Source of the DNA: Marinobacter sp.
GTDB taxonomy: Bacteria > Pseudomonadota > Gammaproteobacteria > Pseudomonadales > Oleiphilaceae
Direction of reading: 5' to 3'
NCBI GenBank assembly: GCA_030149475.1
Contig: JASBRL010000104.1
Coordinates: 1-62,194 of the forward strand
Length of the DNA: 62,194 nt
In this document: piece by piece, positions 11,498 through 21,790 of the stretch
Position numbering within the stretch: the first letter of the stretch is position 1
Layout: the number at the start of each line of letters is the position of its first letter
The notes under the pieces: generated by a model
What the model was told of the DNA's origin: nothing
The model's input: the letters and a program-made list of their open reading frames with translations, nothing else
Databases searched by the model: none
Translations under genes and position numbers: made by a program

Positions 11498-11784
11498 AGA
11501 TTCTTTTCGCCTGGTGCTGACAGTGAGCCGTCATCGGATTGCGTCGCAGTGTACCACAAGCGTGTACCAGCCCCAGTGCAGAATCGTCAATAGACTTGAT
11601 CAGAGGTTCTTGGCGTTGCTGATCGGCAAGCGGTTGCCGTCACCGGGACAATATTCTGGCGCCTTAAGCCCGAAGTTCGATCAATCTGATCAAGACGTCC
11701 GTATATCATTTTGTATTTTATATACTATTATATTTATGGCGCAATTTGTGCTAAAGACCTTTTGTCCAGCAAAGAGGTCTTACT
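11498..11784. promoter_or_regulatory. Intergenic region between GntR gene and diguanylate cyclase
   Basis: This 287-bp divergent intergenic stretch holds repeat copy B (11577-11609), two arms of a near-perfect 12-bp inverted repeat (11593-11604 and 11685-11696), a strongly AT-rich tract (11701-11735) containing TATACT and TATATT that probably includes the plus-strand -10 region, and the ribosome-binding-site hairpin at 11754-11781. No credible small gene is visible in it. Confidence 0.55.
11577..11609. repeat. Dispersed intergenic repeat, copy B (3' part only)
   Basis: This 33-base segment, from TGCAGAATCG to CAGAGGTTC, is identical to 202-234. Upstream of it the sequence diverges from copy A, so only the distal part of the element is present here. 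It lies 80 bases upstream of the GntR start and 175 bases upstream of the diguanylate cyclase start. Confidence 0.8.
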
Positions 11785-11787
11785 ATG
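11754..11787 (+). promoter_or_regulatory. Hairpin overlapping the ribosome binding site of the diguanylate cyclase gene
   Basis: AAGACCT (11754-11760) is the exact reverse complement of AGGTCTT (11775-11781), with a 14-base loop. The probable Shine-Dalgarno AGAGG (11773-11777), 7 bases before the ATG at 11785, is partly inside the stem. In the folded mRNA the ribosome site would be partly hidden. Whether anything opens it is not shown by the sequence. Confidence 0.5.
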
Positions 11788-12726
11788 CCAGAGAACACTC
11801 GATCATTCCTCGCCCGCAAAGGCGAAAAGGCACGCAATCTGGCGGCATTACGCCGGGCCTGTGTTCAATGGCGTCAAAATGACGATGTCTTTGCCCGTCT
11901 GCAGGGGCGTCTTGCAACCACCCTGTCACTTGAGACCCTGATAGCCATCTTTGCGGACGAAGTTTCGTCACTGGTGCCCTTTGACCAACTGATCTACCGC
12001 CACCAGATCGGTCAGCAGGAGTTTGTCTATGCGTCAGGTCTGGGAGGCCCTCATCGCTGCGACTATAAGCTGAGCCTGGAGGGCATAAACTACGGCGGTC
12101 TGACGCTCAGTCGGCGCCTGCGCTTTGCGGAAGAAGAACTTGAAATACTCGAGCACCTGCTTGGCGTCGCGATTTGTCCGATTCGCAATGCGTGCCGGTA
12201 TGCGTCTGTGCAGCAGGCCGCGCTGACCGATTCGCTGACAGGAATTCCCAACAAACGGGCGCTCGACGAAGCGCTCGCCCGGGAATGCTCACGCGGCGAG
12301 CGCCATGGAGATACCTGCAGCCTGATTCTGTGCGATCTCGACCACTTCAAGCAGGTTAACGACAACTATGGTCACGTTGTCGGCGACCATATTCTCAAAG
12401 CCGTCGCTCAGGAATTAAGAAAGGCGACCCGTAACTGCGACGAGCTTTACCGTTTTGGTGGTGAGGAATTCGCCGTACTGCTTCCTCATACCGACCAGGA
12501 TCAGGCCTACCAGGTCGCCGAGCGCATCCGGAAATTTATAAACACGATCCGTGTGAATTGCGGTGAAAGCGACGTGCAGACATCTGCCAGCCTCGGTATC
12601 GCCATGCGGCTCAAGGACGAAAACCCCGACCACTGGGTCGCCCGGGCCGACCACATCCTCTATTGCGCCAAACGCGCTGGGCGGAACTGCACCAGACTGG
12701 CAGACGCCGTTGCCGCCAAGCCATAA
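11785..12726 (+). CDS. Diguanylate cyclase with GAF-like sensor
   Basis: A 313-residue soluble enzyme that makes cyclic di-GMP from two GTP. The N-terminal 25-145 region resembles a GAF sensor domain. The GGDEF domain begins at LTDSLTGIPNKRALDEAL (about 148) and has an intact active site GGEEF (225-229). The inhibitory site is also intact: RNCD (216-219) lies five residues before it, so product inhibition is expected. No membrane segment is present, so the sensed signal is probably cytoplasmic. The gene stands alone between GntR and rluB. Confidence 0.92.
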   Translation: MPENTRSFLARKGEKARNLAALRRACVQWRQNDDVFARLQGRLATTLSLETLIAIFADEVSSLVPFDQLIYRHQIGQQEFVYASGLGGPHRCDYKLSLEGINYGGLTLSRRLRFAEEELEILEHLLGVAICPIRNACRYASVQQAALTDSLTGIPNKRALDEALARECSRGERHGDTCSLILCDLDHFKQVNDNYGHVVGDHILKAVAQELRKATRNCDELYRFGGEEFAVLLPHTDQDQAYQVAERIRKFINTIRVNCGESDVQTSASLGIAMRLKDENPDHWVARADHILYCAKRAGRNCTRLADAVAAKP

Positions 12727-12758
12727 GCCTGATCGCCGGCGCCAATCAGCACGAAAAT

Positions 12759-13712
12759 CTACCGGCCGGACCTGTTCCGGCTAGCGGGCTTCCTGCCCTT
12801 CGGCGCCCGGGTTCCACTCACCTGCCATTGTCTTCCCGCTGACTTTTTTGGCGTGTGACGAGGCCGCCTGGCTTGTTCCCGCGCCATCGTTTTCTGTTCA
12901 TCAGGCGTCTTTGCGGGCAGTTCGAGCGGCTCCAGGCCAACCATTTTACTGAGTTCATCCACGCCACGCTGGGTCATCTCTTCCCAGCGCCCCACGCTCA
13001 GGCGGCTTGGCAGAAATACCGGTCCATAGCGAACCCGTTTGAGGCGGCTGACCTGAACACCCTGGGACTCCCAGAGCCGACGCACCTCCCGATTTCGCCC
13101 CTCAAACAGGGTGACATGAAACCACTGATTGATGCCTTTACCGCCCGCCGAGCTGATGTCAGAAAAACGGGCGATGCCATCTTCCAGAAGAACGCCCTCA
13201 ATCAGTCGGCCGGTCATCGCTTCGTCCACTTCGCCAAACACACGGACGGCATACTCCCGATCCACTTCACGGGACGGGTGCATCAACCGGTTCGCGAGCT
13301 CTCCATCGGTGGTGAACAGCATCAGGCCGGTCGTGTTAATGTCCAGACGCCCGATAGCGATCCAGCGATGGTCGCTGAGGCGGGGCAAAGAATCGAACAC
13401 GGTCGGGCGGCCTTCCGGATCACTTCGCGTGGTCACCTCGCCTTCAGGCTTGTTATAGACCAGCACCCGGCGCAGAATCTCGGCCGCCGGGCGGATATTC
13501 AGCCGGCGTCCGTCAAGATCAACGTGATCGGAAACAGTGATTTTCTGGCCCGGTTCGGCAACCCGGCCATTGACCGTAATTCGTCCGGCCTCGATCCAGG
13601 CTTCGACTTCCCTTCGGGAACCCAGGCCGGCCCGGGAAAGTAGCTTCTGCAGCCGTTCCGGCTCTTGTCCCTGAATCTTTGCAGGCCGCTTCTGAGGGCG
13701 TTGAGACGCCAT
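12759..13712 (-). CDS. rluB: 23S rRNA pseudouridine synthase RluB
   Basis: Converts uridine 2605 (E. coli numbering) of 23S rRNA to pseudouridine. It has an S4 RNA-binding domain (about 20-65, LQKLLSRAGLGSRREVEAWI) and the RsuA/RluB catalytic domain with GRLDINTTGL, where Asp124 is the catalytic residue. A basic C-terminal tail (after about 255) rich in Lys, Arg and Pro is typical of RluB and separates it from the shorter RsuA. It is the last gene of the trpS-scpA-scpB-rluB run. Confidence 0.93.
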   Translation of the reverse strand: MASQRPQKRPAKIQGQEPERLQKLLSRAGLGSRREVEAWIEAGRITVNGRVAEPGQKITVSDHVDLDGRRLNIRPAAEILRRVLVYNKPEGEVTTRSDPEGRPTVFDSLPRLSDHRWIAIGRLDINTTGLMLFTTDGELANRLMHPSREVDREYAVRVFGEVDEAMTGRLIEGVLLEDGIARFSDISSAGGKGINQWFHVTLFEGRNREVRRLWESQGVQVSRLKRVRYGPVFLPSRLSVGRWEEMTQRGVDELSKMVGLEPLELPAKTPDEQKTMAREQARRPRHTPKKSAGRQWQVSGTRAPKGRKPASRNRSGR

Positions 13713-13733
13713 GAAATAATGTCCTTGTGATGC

Positions 13734-13817
13734 CTGATTGCACTAGTGCCCGAGGAGCCCGGTTAAGCCCGGGGCTCACCAGGCATCCTCCGGTGCCAGC
13801 CGGGGCCTTGCAATCAG
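13734..13817. repeat. Inverted repeat between scpB and rluB
   Basis: CTGATTGCA (13734-13742) is the reverse complement of TGCAATCAG (13809-13817), the latter overlapping the scpB stop codon. Inside lies a second hairpin, GAGCCC/GGGCTC at about 13756-13778. No T-run follows on the minus strand, so this is not a clear terminator. It may be an mRNA stability or processing structure inside the operon. Confidence 0.4.
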
Positions 13818-14458
13818 TGAAATGTATTGGTTTCGCTGTCCACATCGTCATTGGAGTCGGATGCCGGTCTTTCAAATTCAATTTCGGCCTGAAGTGTCTG
13901 TTCGATCTCGCGGCCGATTGCTTCCAGATCCCTGACGTCGGAGAGGGTCGGCAGACGCTCCAGGCTGTCCAGATTAAAGTAGTCCAGGAACTGCCTGGTT
14001 GTGGCGTACATTGCGGGCCGGCCGGGTACATCCCGGTGACCAACCACCCTGACCCAGTCACGCTCCTGAAGCGTCCTCACAATATTACTACTGACGGTCA
14101 CCCCGCGTATGTCTTCAATCTCACCCCGCGTAATCGGCTGTCGATATGCGATCAGCGCGAGGGTTTCCAGCAGAGCCCGGGAATACCGTTGCGGCCTTTC
14201 TTCAAACAGGCGCCCCACATACGCCGCATAGGCCTGCCGGACCTGAAAGCGGTAACCGCTGGCGACCTTCTTCAGCTCCACCCCCCGGTCGGCACTTTCC
14301 TGCTCAAGCTGAAACAGTACGTGCTCGATGAACTGTTTCGTTGGCCGCTCCGTCTCGTCAAAGAGATCACGCAACTGGTCAACCCCCAGTGGCTTGCCTG
14401 CCGTCAGCAGAGCTGCCTCCACAATGGCCTGGACACGGCGCAGATCGTTTTCATTCAT
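13814..14458 (-). CDS. scpB: Segregation and condensation protein ScpB
   Basis: A 214-residue winged-helix protein that dimerises and binds the ScpA kleisin in the Smc complex. The tandem winged helices occupy about 5-165 (with KPLGVDQLRDLFDE and SRALLETLALIAYRQPITRGEIEDIRG), followed by an acidic tail that is commonly variable. The length is within the family range. It follows scpA after a 125-base gap that contains a direct repeat (ATCAGAGAAC at 14494-14503 and 14509-14518) and a hairpin. Confidence 0.94.
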   Translation of the reverse strand: MNENDLRRVQAIVEAALLTAGKPLGVDQLRDLFDETERPTKQFIEHVLFQLEQESADRGVELKKVASGYRFQVRQAYAAYVGRLFEERPQRYSRALLETLALIAYRQPITRGEIEDIRGVTVSSNIVRTLQERDWVRVVGHRDVPGRPAMYATTRQFLDYFNLDSLERLPTLSDVRDLEAIGREIEQTLQAEIEFERPASDSNDDVDSETNTFH

Positions 14459-14567
14459 AGCCAGCGTACCTTGAAATATCCAGCGAACCCCTGATCAGAG
14501 AACTCCTTATCAGAGAACCCCGGGGGTCTGTGTCGACCGACAAACATCACCGCCGTCGAGGTGAATG

Positions 14568-14587
14568 CTAGTGTCCTTTAACACTAG
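14568..14587 (-). promoter_or_regulatory. Hairpin at the scpA stop codon
   Basis: CTAGTGT (14568-14574) and ACACTAG (14581-14587) form a perfect 7-bp stem with a 6-base loop, and the scpA TAG stop lies in the right arm. No T-tract follows, so it is a weak candidate for termination and more likely affects mRNA stability between scpA and scpB. Confidence 0.35.
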
Positions 14588-15414
14588 TTCGCCGCCCGGG
14601 CCCGAACATGAATAGACTCCAGCACATCCGCCTGCACGACCTCGATCAATTGCTCTTTGACCAGCTCGAGCACTGCCAGGAAGGTCACCACCACCCCGAG
14701 CCTGCCCTCTTGCAGCGTAAACAGGCTTTCGAACTTGATGAAGCGGCCATCCGGCAAGGCGGCAAGAACGGCGGACATCCGTTCCCGGGTTGACAATTTC
14801 TCCCGCTCGACGTGGTGACTGGTGAACAGGTCTGCCCGCTGAAGCACACCCTGCAACGCCAGCAACAGCTCACGCAGATCCACGTCCGGCGCGGACCGGG
14901 AGGTGTCCAACCGGGGCAGGTCCGCTCTGGCCGCGTAAATGTCACGATCCATTCTGGCCAGGCTGTCAAGATCTTCGGCCGCTTTCTTGAAGCGCTCGTA
15001 CTGCTGCAGACGCCGAATCAGCTCGGCCCGCGGATCAATCTCTTCCTCGTCTTCAGTCTGCTGGCGTGGCAGCAGCATTCTCGATTTGATTTCGGCCAGC
15101 GTTGCGGCCATGACCAGATATTCCGCAGCCAATTCGAACCGCATGGACTCGACGGCGCCGATATAATTCATGTACTGACGGGTGATCTCGCTGACATCAA
15201 TATCGAGGATATCCATATTCTGGCGACGAATCAGATACAACAGCAAATCCAGCGGACCTTCAAACGCCTCCAGAAACACCGCCAGGGCATCAGGTGGTAT
15301 GTACAGGTCCTTTGGCAGATTGACCATCGGTTTACCTGCCACCTTTGCAACCGGATCAGCATCCGATACCGCCGCCGTGCGGGAAGGCTGGGTGCTGGCT
15401 GTATCGTCCATCAT
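14584..15414 (-). CDS. scpA: Segregation and condensation protein ScpA (kleisin)
   Basis: Kleisin subunit that bridges the Smc heads. The core is recognisable by FEGPLDLLLYLIRRQNMDIL and ITRQYMNYI, followed by the middle region LAAEYLVMAATLAEIKSRMLLP and the C-terminal winged helix near ALPDGRFIKFESLF. I chose the ATG pair at 15411-15414 (276 residues) with GAGG upstream. The open frame continues to 15522, but that would overlap the trpS 3' end by 86 bases with no matching family sequence. The gene begins 22 bases after trpS stops. Confidence 0.93.
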   Translation of the reverse strand: MMDDTASTQPSRTAAVSDADPVAKVAGKPMVNLPKDLYIPPDALAVFLEAFEGPLDLLLYLIRRQNMDILDIDVSEITRQYMNYIGAVESMRFELAAEYLVMAATLAEIKSRMLLPRQQTEDEEEIDPRAELIRRLQQYERFKKAAEDLDSLARMDRDIYAARADLPRLDTSRSAPDVDLRELLLALQGVLQRADLFTSHHVEREKLSTRERMSAVLAALPDGRFIKFESLFTLQEGRLGVVVTFLAVLELVKEQLIEVVQADVLESIHVRARAAN

Positions 15415-15436
15415 CGCCTCACAAGGGCTGCGGTTG

Positions 15437-16651
15437 TCAACGGTAACGCAGCCCCATCGCTTCACGAACCTCGTCCAGCGTATCGCGGGCTGCATCCCGC
15501 GCCTGCTCACATCCCTCTTCAATGATTGAATTCACCAGGTCCGGATTATCCTCGTACTCGCGGGCCCGGTCGCGAATCGGCTTCTGCTCTTCGATCACCG
15601 CGTCAATCAGGGGTTTTTTACAATCGAGACACCCGATACCGGCGCTGCGACATCCGGTCTGCACCCATTCTCGGGTCGGCTCATCGGAATAGACCTTATG
15701 AAGCCCCCATACCGGACATTTCTCAGGTTCGCCGGGATCAGTACGACGGACTCGCTGAGGATCAGTCTGCATCGTACGGATCTTGCGCGACACACTGTCC
15801 TGATTCTCCCGTAGCCCGATAAAATTACCGTAGGACTTGGACATTTTCAGACCGTCCAGACCCGGCATTTTTGAATCCGGCGTCAGCAACGCCTGGGGTT
15901 CCGGCAGGATGACCTTGCCGCCGCCTTCAATGTAGCCGTAAAGCCGCTCGCGATCACCCAGGGAAATATTCTGCTGCTCTTTGAGCAGCGCGCGAGCCGT
16001 ATCCAGGGCTTCCATATCACCCTCTTCCTGGTAGCGACGCTTGAGGGTCCGGTAGAGCCTGGCGTTTTTCTTGCCCATCTTGACGATGGCGGACTCCGCC
16101 TGTTCTTCAAATCCCGGCTCCCGCCCATACAGGTGATTGAATCGGCGGGCGACTTCCCGGGTAATTTCAATGTGCGAGACCTGGTCAGCGCCCACCGGAA
16201 CCCGCCCCGCCCGGTACATCAGAATATCCGCGCTCTGCAGTAACGGATAACCCAGGAACCCATAGGTTGCGAGATCCTTTTCCCGGAGTTTCTCCTGCTG
16301 GTCCTTGTAGGTCGGTACCCGTTCCAGCCAACCCAGGGGAGTGATCATCGACAGCAACAGATGAAGCTCTGCGTGTTCCGGAACTTTTGACTGGATGAAC
16401 AGTGTCGCTGACCCGGGATTCACGCCGGCGGCGAGCCAGTCGATGGTCATATCCCAGACACTTTCCTGAATGCCGGTGGGATCGTCGTAATTGGTAGTCA
16501 ACGCATGCCAGTCAGCAACAAAGAAAAAACACTCGAATTCATGCTGGAGCTTGACCCAGTTTTTAAGCACACCATGGTAGTGGCCAAGGTGAAGCTTGCC
16601 GGTCGGGCGCATTCCTGACAGCACGCGTTGCTGGGAATCTACAGAACTCAA
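15437..16651 (-). CDS. trpS: Tryptophanyl-tRNA synthetase, long form with four-cysteine motif
   Basis: Class I synthetase charging tRNA-Trp. The HIGH-type motif is HLGH (21-24) and the KMSKS motif is KMSKS (269-273). At 404 residues it is longer than the roughly 334-residue E. coli enzyme because of an insertion at about 185-250; Pseudomonas has a similar long form. The C-terminal part holds Cys312, Cys334, Cys341 and Cys344 (C-x21-C-x6-C-x2-C), close to the C-x22-C-x6-C-x2-C motif that binds a [4Fe-4S] cluster in Thermotoga TrpRS. The cluster is inferred. It is the first gene of the trpS-scpAB-rluB run. Confidence 0.95.
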   Translation of the reverse strand: MSSVDSQQRVLSGMRPTGKLHLGHYHGVLKNWVKLQHEFECFFFVADWHALTTNYDDPTGIQESVWDMTIDWLAAGVNPGSATLFIQSKVPEHAELHLLLSMITPLGWLERVPTYKDQQEKLREKDLATYGFLGYPLLQSADILMYRAGRVPVGADQVSHIEITREVARRFNHLYGREPGFEEQAESAIVKMGKKNARLYRTLKRRYQEEGDMEALDTARALLKEQQNISLGDRERLYGYIEGGGKVILPEPQALLTPDSKMPGLDGLKMSKSYGNFIGLRENQDSVSRKIRTMQTDPQRVRRTDPGEPEKCPVWGLHKVYSDEPTREWVQTGCRSAGIGCLDCKKPLIDAVIEEQKPIRDRAREYEDNPDLVNSIIEEGCEQARDAARDTLDEVREAMGLRYR

Positions 16652-16749
16652 AGCATGAACTCCTTCTGGTTTTCTACGTCAGTTATGCATGATAAAAAAG
16701 ACTGAGGGGCGATTATAGACTGATGTGGGGACACCATGTAACGCAAAAA

Positions 16750-16795
16750 CGAAAAACCCCCGTCATCCGGTCGGCCCGAATGCGGGGGATTTTGT
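16750..16795 (-). terminator. Intrinsic terminator of the sdh-suc operon
   Basis: Read on the minus strand after the sucD stop: a CCCCCG/CGGGGG stem (arms at 16783-16788 and 16757-16762), with a GC-rich loop that can itself pair, followed by a run of T interrupted once (GGGTTTTTCGTTTTT). It is placed 15 bases past sucD and matches the standard intrinsic terminator form. Confidence 0.8.
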
Positions 16796-16809
16796 CGTCC
16801 GGCCGGACC

Positions 16810-17682
16810 TTACCAGCCAGTCACTTCCTTCAGAGCCTTGCCGATCTCAGCCAGGCTACGTACGGTTTTCACACCGGCGTCGCCCAGAGCGGCAAACTTC
16901 TCGTCGGCCGTACCCTTACCACCGGAAATGATGGCACCGGCGTGGCCCATGCGCTTACCCGGAGGCGCTGTGACGCCAGCGATGTACGCAACCACCGGCT
17001 TGGTGACGTTGGCCTTGATAAAGGCAGCTGCCTCTTCTTCAGCAGTGCCACCGATTTCGCCAATCATCACGATCGCCTCAGTCTGCGGGTCTTCCTGCAG
17101 GAGCCCAAGGATATCGATAAAGTTGGAACCCGGAATCGGATCGCCACCAATACCAACACAGGTAGACTGACCAAAGCCAAAATCCGTTGTCTGCTTGACC
17201 GCTTCATAAGTCAGCGTGCCCGAGCGGGACACAATGCCCACGCGACCGGGCTGATGGATATGACCGGGCATGATACCGATCTTGCACTCACCCGGTGTGA
17301 TGACACCCGGGCAGTTGGGGCCGATCATACGAACGCCCTTGCGATCCACGTATTCCTTGGCGTAGAGCATGTCGATGGTCGGAATGCCTTCGGTGATGCA
17401 GACAATCAGCTCAATCCCTGCGTCCGCCGCTTCGATAATGGCGTCCTTACAGAACGGTGCCGGCACGTAGATGACTGTCGCCTCGGCGCCCGTCTTCTCA
17501 ACCGCTTCAAGAACCGTATTGAAGACCGGCAGACCCAAATGTTCAGTGCCGCCTTTGCCCGGACTTACACCACCGACCATTTTGGTGCCATAGGCAATGG
17601 CCTGCTCGGAGTGGAAGGTACCCTGTGCGCCGGTAAAGCCCTGACAGATAACCTTGGTGTCTTTATTGATCAGGATGCTCAT
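16810..17682 (-). CDS. sucD: Succinyl-CoA synthetase alpha subunit
   Basis: Catalyses, with SucC, the reversible succinyl-CoA + NDP + Pi to succinate + CoA + NTP step. The 290-residue length is canonical. It has an N-terminal CoA-binding Rossmann domain ([25 protein letters not shown]) and the phosphohistidine loop GKRMGHAGA with His247, matching E. coli His246. Its ATG overlaps the sucC stop by one base, which implies translational coupling. It is the last gene of the operon. Confidence 0.97.
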   Translation of the reverse strand: MSILINKDTKVICQGFTGAQGTFHSEQAIAYGTKMVGGVSPGKGGTEHLGLPVFNTVLEAVEKTGAEATVIYVPAPFCKDAIIEAADAGIELIVCITEGIPTIDMLYAKEYVDRKGVRMIGPNCPGVITPGECKIGIMPGHIHQPGRVGIVSRSGTLTYEAVKQTTDFGFGQSTCVGIGGDPIPGSNFIDILGLLQEDPQTEAIVMIGEIGGTAEEEAAAFIKANVTKPVVAYIAGVTAPPGKRMGHAGAIISGGKGTADEKFAALGDAGVKTVRSLAEIGKALKEVTGW

Positions 17683-18848
17683 TATTTACCCCCTGCGGCT
17701 TTAACGACTTGCTCTGCGGCATCCGCCAGACTGGTGGCGGCAATGATGTTCAGGCCACTCTCCGCCAGCACCTTGGTGCCCAGTTCGGCGTTGTTGCCTT
17801 CAAGGCGAACCACAACAGGGACCTTGACGCCCACATCCTTGACGGCTCCGATGATGCCTTCCGCGATCATGTCACAGCGCACAATACCGCCGAAAATATT
17901 GACCAGAACGGCCTGAACCGCGTCGTCAGACAGGATGATCTTGAACGCTTCGGTCACACGCTCTTTGGTTGCACCGCCACCTACGTCCAGAAAGTTGGCC
18001 GGCTGACCACCGGACAACTTGATGATATCCATGGTACCCATAGCCAGACCGGCGCCGTTGACCATACAGCCAATGTTGCCATCCAGCGCGACGTAGTTCA
18101 GTTCCCAGCGCGCGGCTTCCGCTTCCCGGGCGTCTTCCTGGGAGGGGTCGTGCATTTCGTGGATTTTCTTCTGACGATACAATGCGTTGCCGTCAACGTT
18201 GATCTTCGCATCCAGGCAGTGAAGGTCGCCGGCCGGAGTAATAACCAGCGGGTTAATTTCCAGCAGCGCCAGGTCGTAGTCTTCAAACAGTCTGGCCAGA
18301 CCCAGGAAGATCTTGGTGAACTGACCGATCTGCTTGCCTTCCAGGCCCAGTTTGAAAGCCAGTTCGCGACCCTGGTAGGGCTGAGCGCCGACCAATGGAT
18401 CGACTTCCGCTTTGAGAATCTTCTCGGGCGTCTCTTCAGCCACCTTTTCAATCTCGACGCCACCTTCGGTGGAGGCCATGAAAACAATACGGCGAGTGCC
18501 ACGGTCGACCACCGCACCCAGGTACAGCTCCTGATCGATGTCGGTCAGTGATTCAACCAGAATCTTGCTGACCGGCTGACCTTTCTCATCGGTCTGGTAG
18601 GTGACCAGGTTCTTGCCCAGCCAGTTTTCGGCAAAGGCACGGATCTCGTCCTTGCTTTTGACCAGTTTGACGCCACCGGCTTTACCACGGCCCCCTGCGT
18701 GGACCTGGGCTTTCACAACCCAGGCGTCACCGCCGATCTCGGTTGCAGCAGCCACTGCGTCTTGTGGGGTATCGCAGGCGATGCCCCTGGATACGGGCAG
18801 GCCATACTCAGCAAAAAGCTGCTTGCCCTGATATTCATGCAAATTCAT
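17682..18848 (-). CDS. sucC: Succinyl-CoA synthetase beta subunit
   Basis: ADP/GDP-binding partner of SucD. It is 388 residues with an N-terminal ATP-grasp domain ([35 protein letters not shown]) and a C-terminal CoA-ligase domain ending [20 protein letters not shown], all full length. It starts 178 bases after the lpd stop, a larger gap than elsewhere in the operon, and GGGA precedes the ATG. A 7-bp hairpin in that gap may be a processing signal. Confidence 0.97.
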   Translation of the reverse strand: MNLHEYQGKQLFAEYGLPVSRGIACDTPQDAVAAATEIGGDAWVVKAQVHAGGRGKAGGVKLVKSKDEIRAFAENWLGKNLVTYQTDEKGQPVSKILVESLTDIDQELYLGAVVDRGTRRIVFMASTEGGVEIEKVAEETPEKILKAEVDPLVGAQPYQGRELAFKLGLEGKQIGQFTKIFLGLARLFEDYDLALLEINPLVITPAGDLHCLDAKINVDGNALYRQKKIHEMHDPSQEDAREAEAARWELNYVALDGNIGCMVNGAGLAMGTMDIIKLSGGQPANFLDVGGGATKERVTEAFKIILSDDAVQAVLVNIFGGIVRCDMIAEGIIGAVKDVGVKVPVVVRLEGNNAELGTKVLAESGLNIIAATSLADAAEQVVKAAGGK

Positions 18849-19026
18849 AGTCTGTGTCCCGCTTATTGATGGAGGATAACCATGTACGGACGTTGAATCC
18901 GCTTACGGCGAATTCAATACCGTGTGCCAGGGATCACCGCAGCACACGTCTGTGATCCGGGGATGCCAGCCCTTGACGGACTCACATCGATGCTCTTTCC
19001 GGCACCTGGCTCCCGGGCGTGCGACG
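18849..19026 (-). other. lpd-sucC spacer with hairpin
   Basis: The spacer holds a perfect 7-bp inverted repeat, GGATCAC (18931-18937) and GTGATCC (18952-18958), with a 14-base loop. It has no T-run, so it is unlikely to terminate transcription fully. No gene is visible. It may adjust the ratio of the dehydrogenase and synthetase parts of the message. Confidence 0.35.
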
Positions 19027-20469
<1,443 letters not shown>

Positions 20470-20502
20470 TTATCCTGTTTTCTGATTCGTTGAGTGACAG
20501 AT

Positions 20503-21765
20503 TCAGACGTCCAGCAGAATACGCGCCGGGTCTTCAATCATTTCCTTGATAGCCACCAGGAACTGCACAGCCTCTTTGCCATCAATCATCCGGTGGTCGT
20601 AGGATAGCGCGAGGTACATCATGGGCAAAACCACAACCTGTCCATCCACCGCCATGGGGCGTTCCTGGATTTTGTGCATACCCAGTATTGCCGTCTGCGG
20701 CGGGTTCAGAATCGGCGTTGACATCAACGATCCGAAGACACCGCCGTTGGAAATGGTGAAGGTGCCGCCTGTCATTTCCTCAATGCCCAGTTTACCGTCT
20801 TTTGCCTTGGTTCCGTATTCGACGATTTTCTTTTCGATATCCGCCAGACCCAGAGCATCCGTATCGCGCAGTACGGGGACCACCAGACCGCGGTCGCTCG
20901 ATACAGCCACGCCGATATCCTGATAGCCGTGATACACCATATCGTTATTGTCGATGGACGCGTTAACCGCCGGGAACCGCTTGAGGGCTTCAGTGGAGGC
21001 CTTTACAAACAGGGACATGAAACCCAGCTTGATGCCGTGACGTTTCTCAAAGCTGTCCTTGTACTGCTTGCGCAGATCCATCAGCGGCTTCATGTTAACT
21101 TCATTGAAGGTGGTCAGCATCGCAGCATTCTGCTGCGCGTTTACCAGACGCTTGGCTATGCTGGCACGCAGCCGGGTCATCGGTACCCGCTTTTCGGGGC
21201 GCTCACCGGTGCTGACGTTGGCTTCAGGGACATTCGGTGCTGACCCGGCAGCCGATGGCGCGGACGACGGCTGTGACTTGGAGGAGGCACCCTGGTCTAT
21301 GTGGTTCTGTACATCTTCCTTGGTGACACGCCCGTCTTTGCCCGTGCCCTTTACCGACCCGGGATCAACGCCGTTCTCATCTGCCAGTTTGCGGGCGGCG
21401 GGGCTGAGAATGGCCTCGCCCTTGCTGCTGGCATCCTCGTTACCCTTCTCGCTACCCTTGTCGGCGCCTGTGTCAGTGTCTTCTTTGCTGTCACTGGCTG
21501 ACGAGTCAGCGGACGCAGACCCTGTCGCGCCTTCCTTGAATTGACCGACCACTTCACCGCTCTCGACGGTTTCGCCTTCCTCCTTGAGGATCTTTTCAAT
21601 CACACCGTCTGCGGGCGCGACCACCTCGAGAACGACCTTATCGGTTTCAATATCGACAATCAGTTCATCACGAGTACAGGCTTCACCTGGCTTTTTGTGC
21701 CAGGTCGCAACCGTACCCTCTGCGACCGACTCGGGAAAAACGGGGGCTTTTATCTCTGTTGACAT
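20503..21765 (-). CDS. sucB: 2-oxoglutarate dehydrogenase E2, dihydrolipoamide succinyltransferase
   Basis: Core of the 2-oxoglutarate dehydrogenase complex, transferring succinyl from lipoamide to CoA. The N-terminal lipoyl domain carries Lys43 in [13 protein letters not shown] Ser/Asp/Lys-rich flexible linker follows, then a peripheral subunit-binding domain ([16 protein letters not shown]), then the catalytic domain with [12 protein letters not shown] (His391, Asp395). It is 420 residues, of normal length. It lies 36 bases ahead of lpd and 25 after sucA. Confidence 0.97.
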   Translation of the reverse strand: MSTEIKAPVFPESVAEGTVATWHKKPGEACTRDELIVDIETDKVVLEVVAPADGVIEKILKEEGETVESGEVVGQFKEGATGSASADSSASDSKEDTDTGADKGSEKGNEDASSKGEAILSPAARKLADENGVDPGSVKGTGKDGRVTKEDVQNHIDQGASSKSQPSSAPSAAGSAPNVPEANVSTGERPEKRVPMTRLRASIAKRLVNAQQNAAMLTTFNEVNMKPLMDLRKQYKDSFEKRHGIKLGFMSLFVKASTEALKRFPAVNASIDNNDMVYHGYQDIGVAVSSDRGLVVPVLRDTDALGLADIEKKIVEYGTKAKDGKLGIEEMTGGTFTISNGGVFGSLMSTPILNPPQTAILGMHKIQERPMAVDGQVVVLPMMYLALSYDHRMIDGKEAVQFLVAIKEMIEDPARILLDV

Positions 21766-21790
21766 CTCTGATCCTTAGTTCGGTAGCTCG

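Noticed and set aside
15415..15522. N-terminal extension of scpA into the trpS end
   Set aside because: It would overlap trpS by 86 bases, adds no family sequence, and a better-placed ATG pair with a ribosome site exists at 15411-15414.
16723..17916. Long plus-strand open frame (397 codons) opposite sucD and sucC
   Set aside because: It runs antisense to two full-length, conserved genes and begins inside their terminator; a codon-bias shadow.
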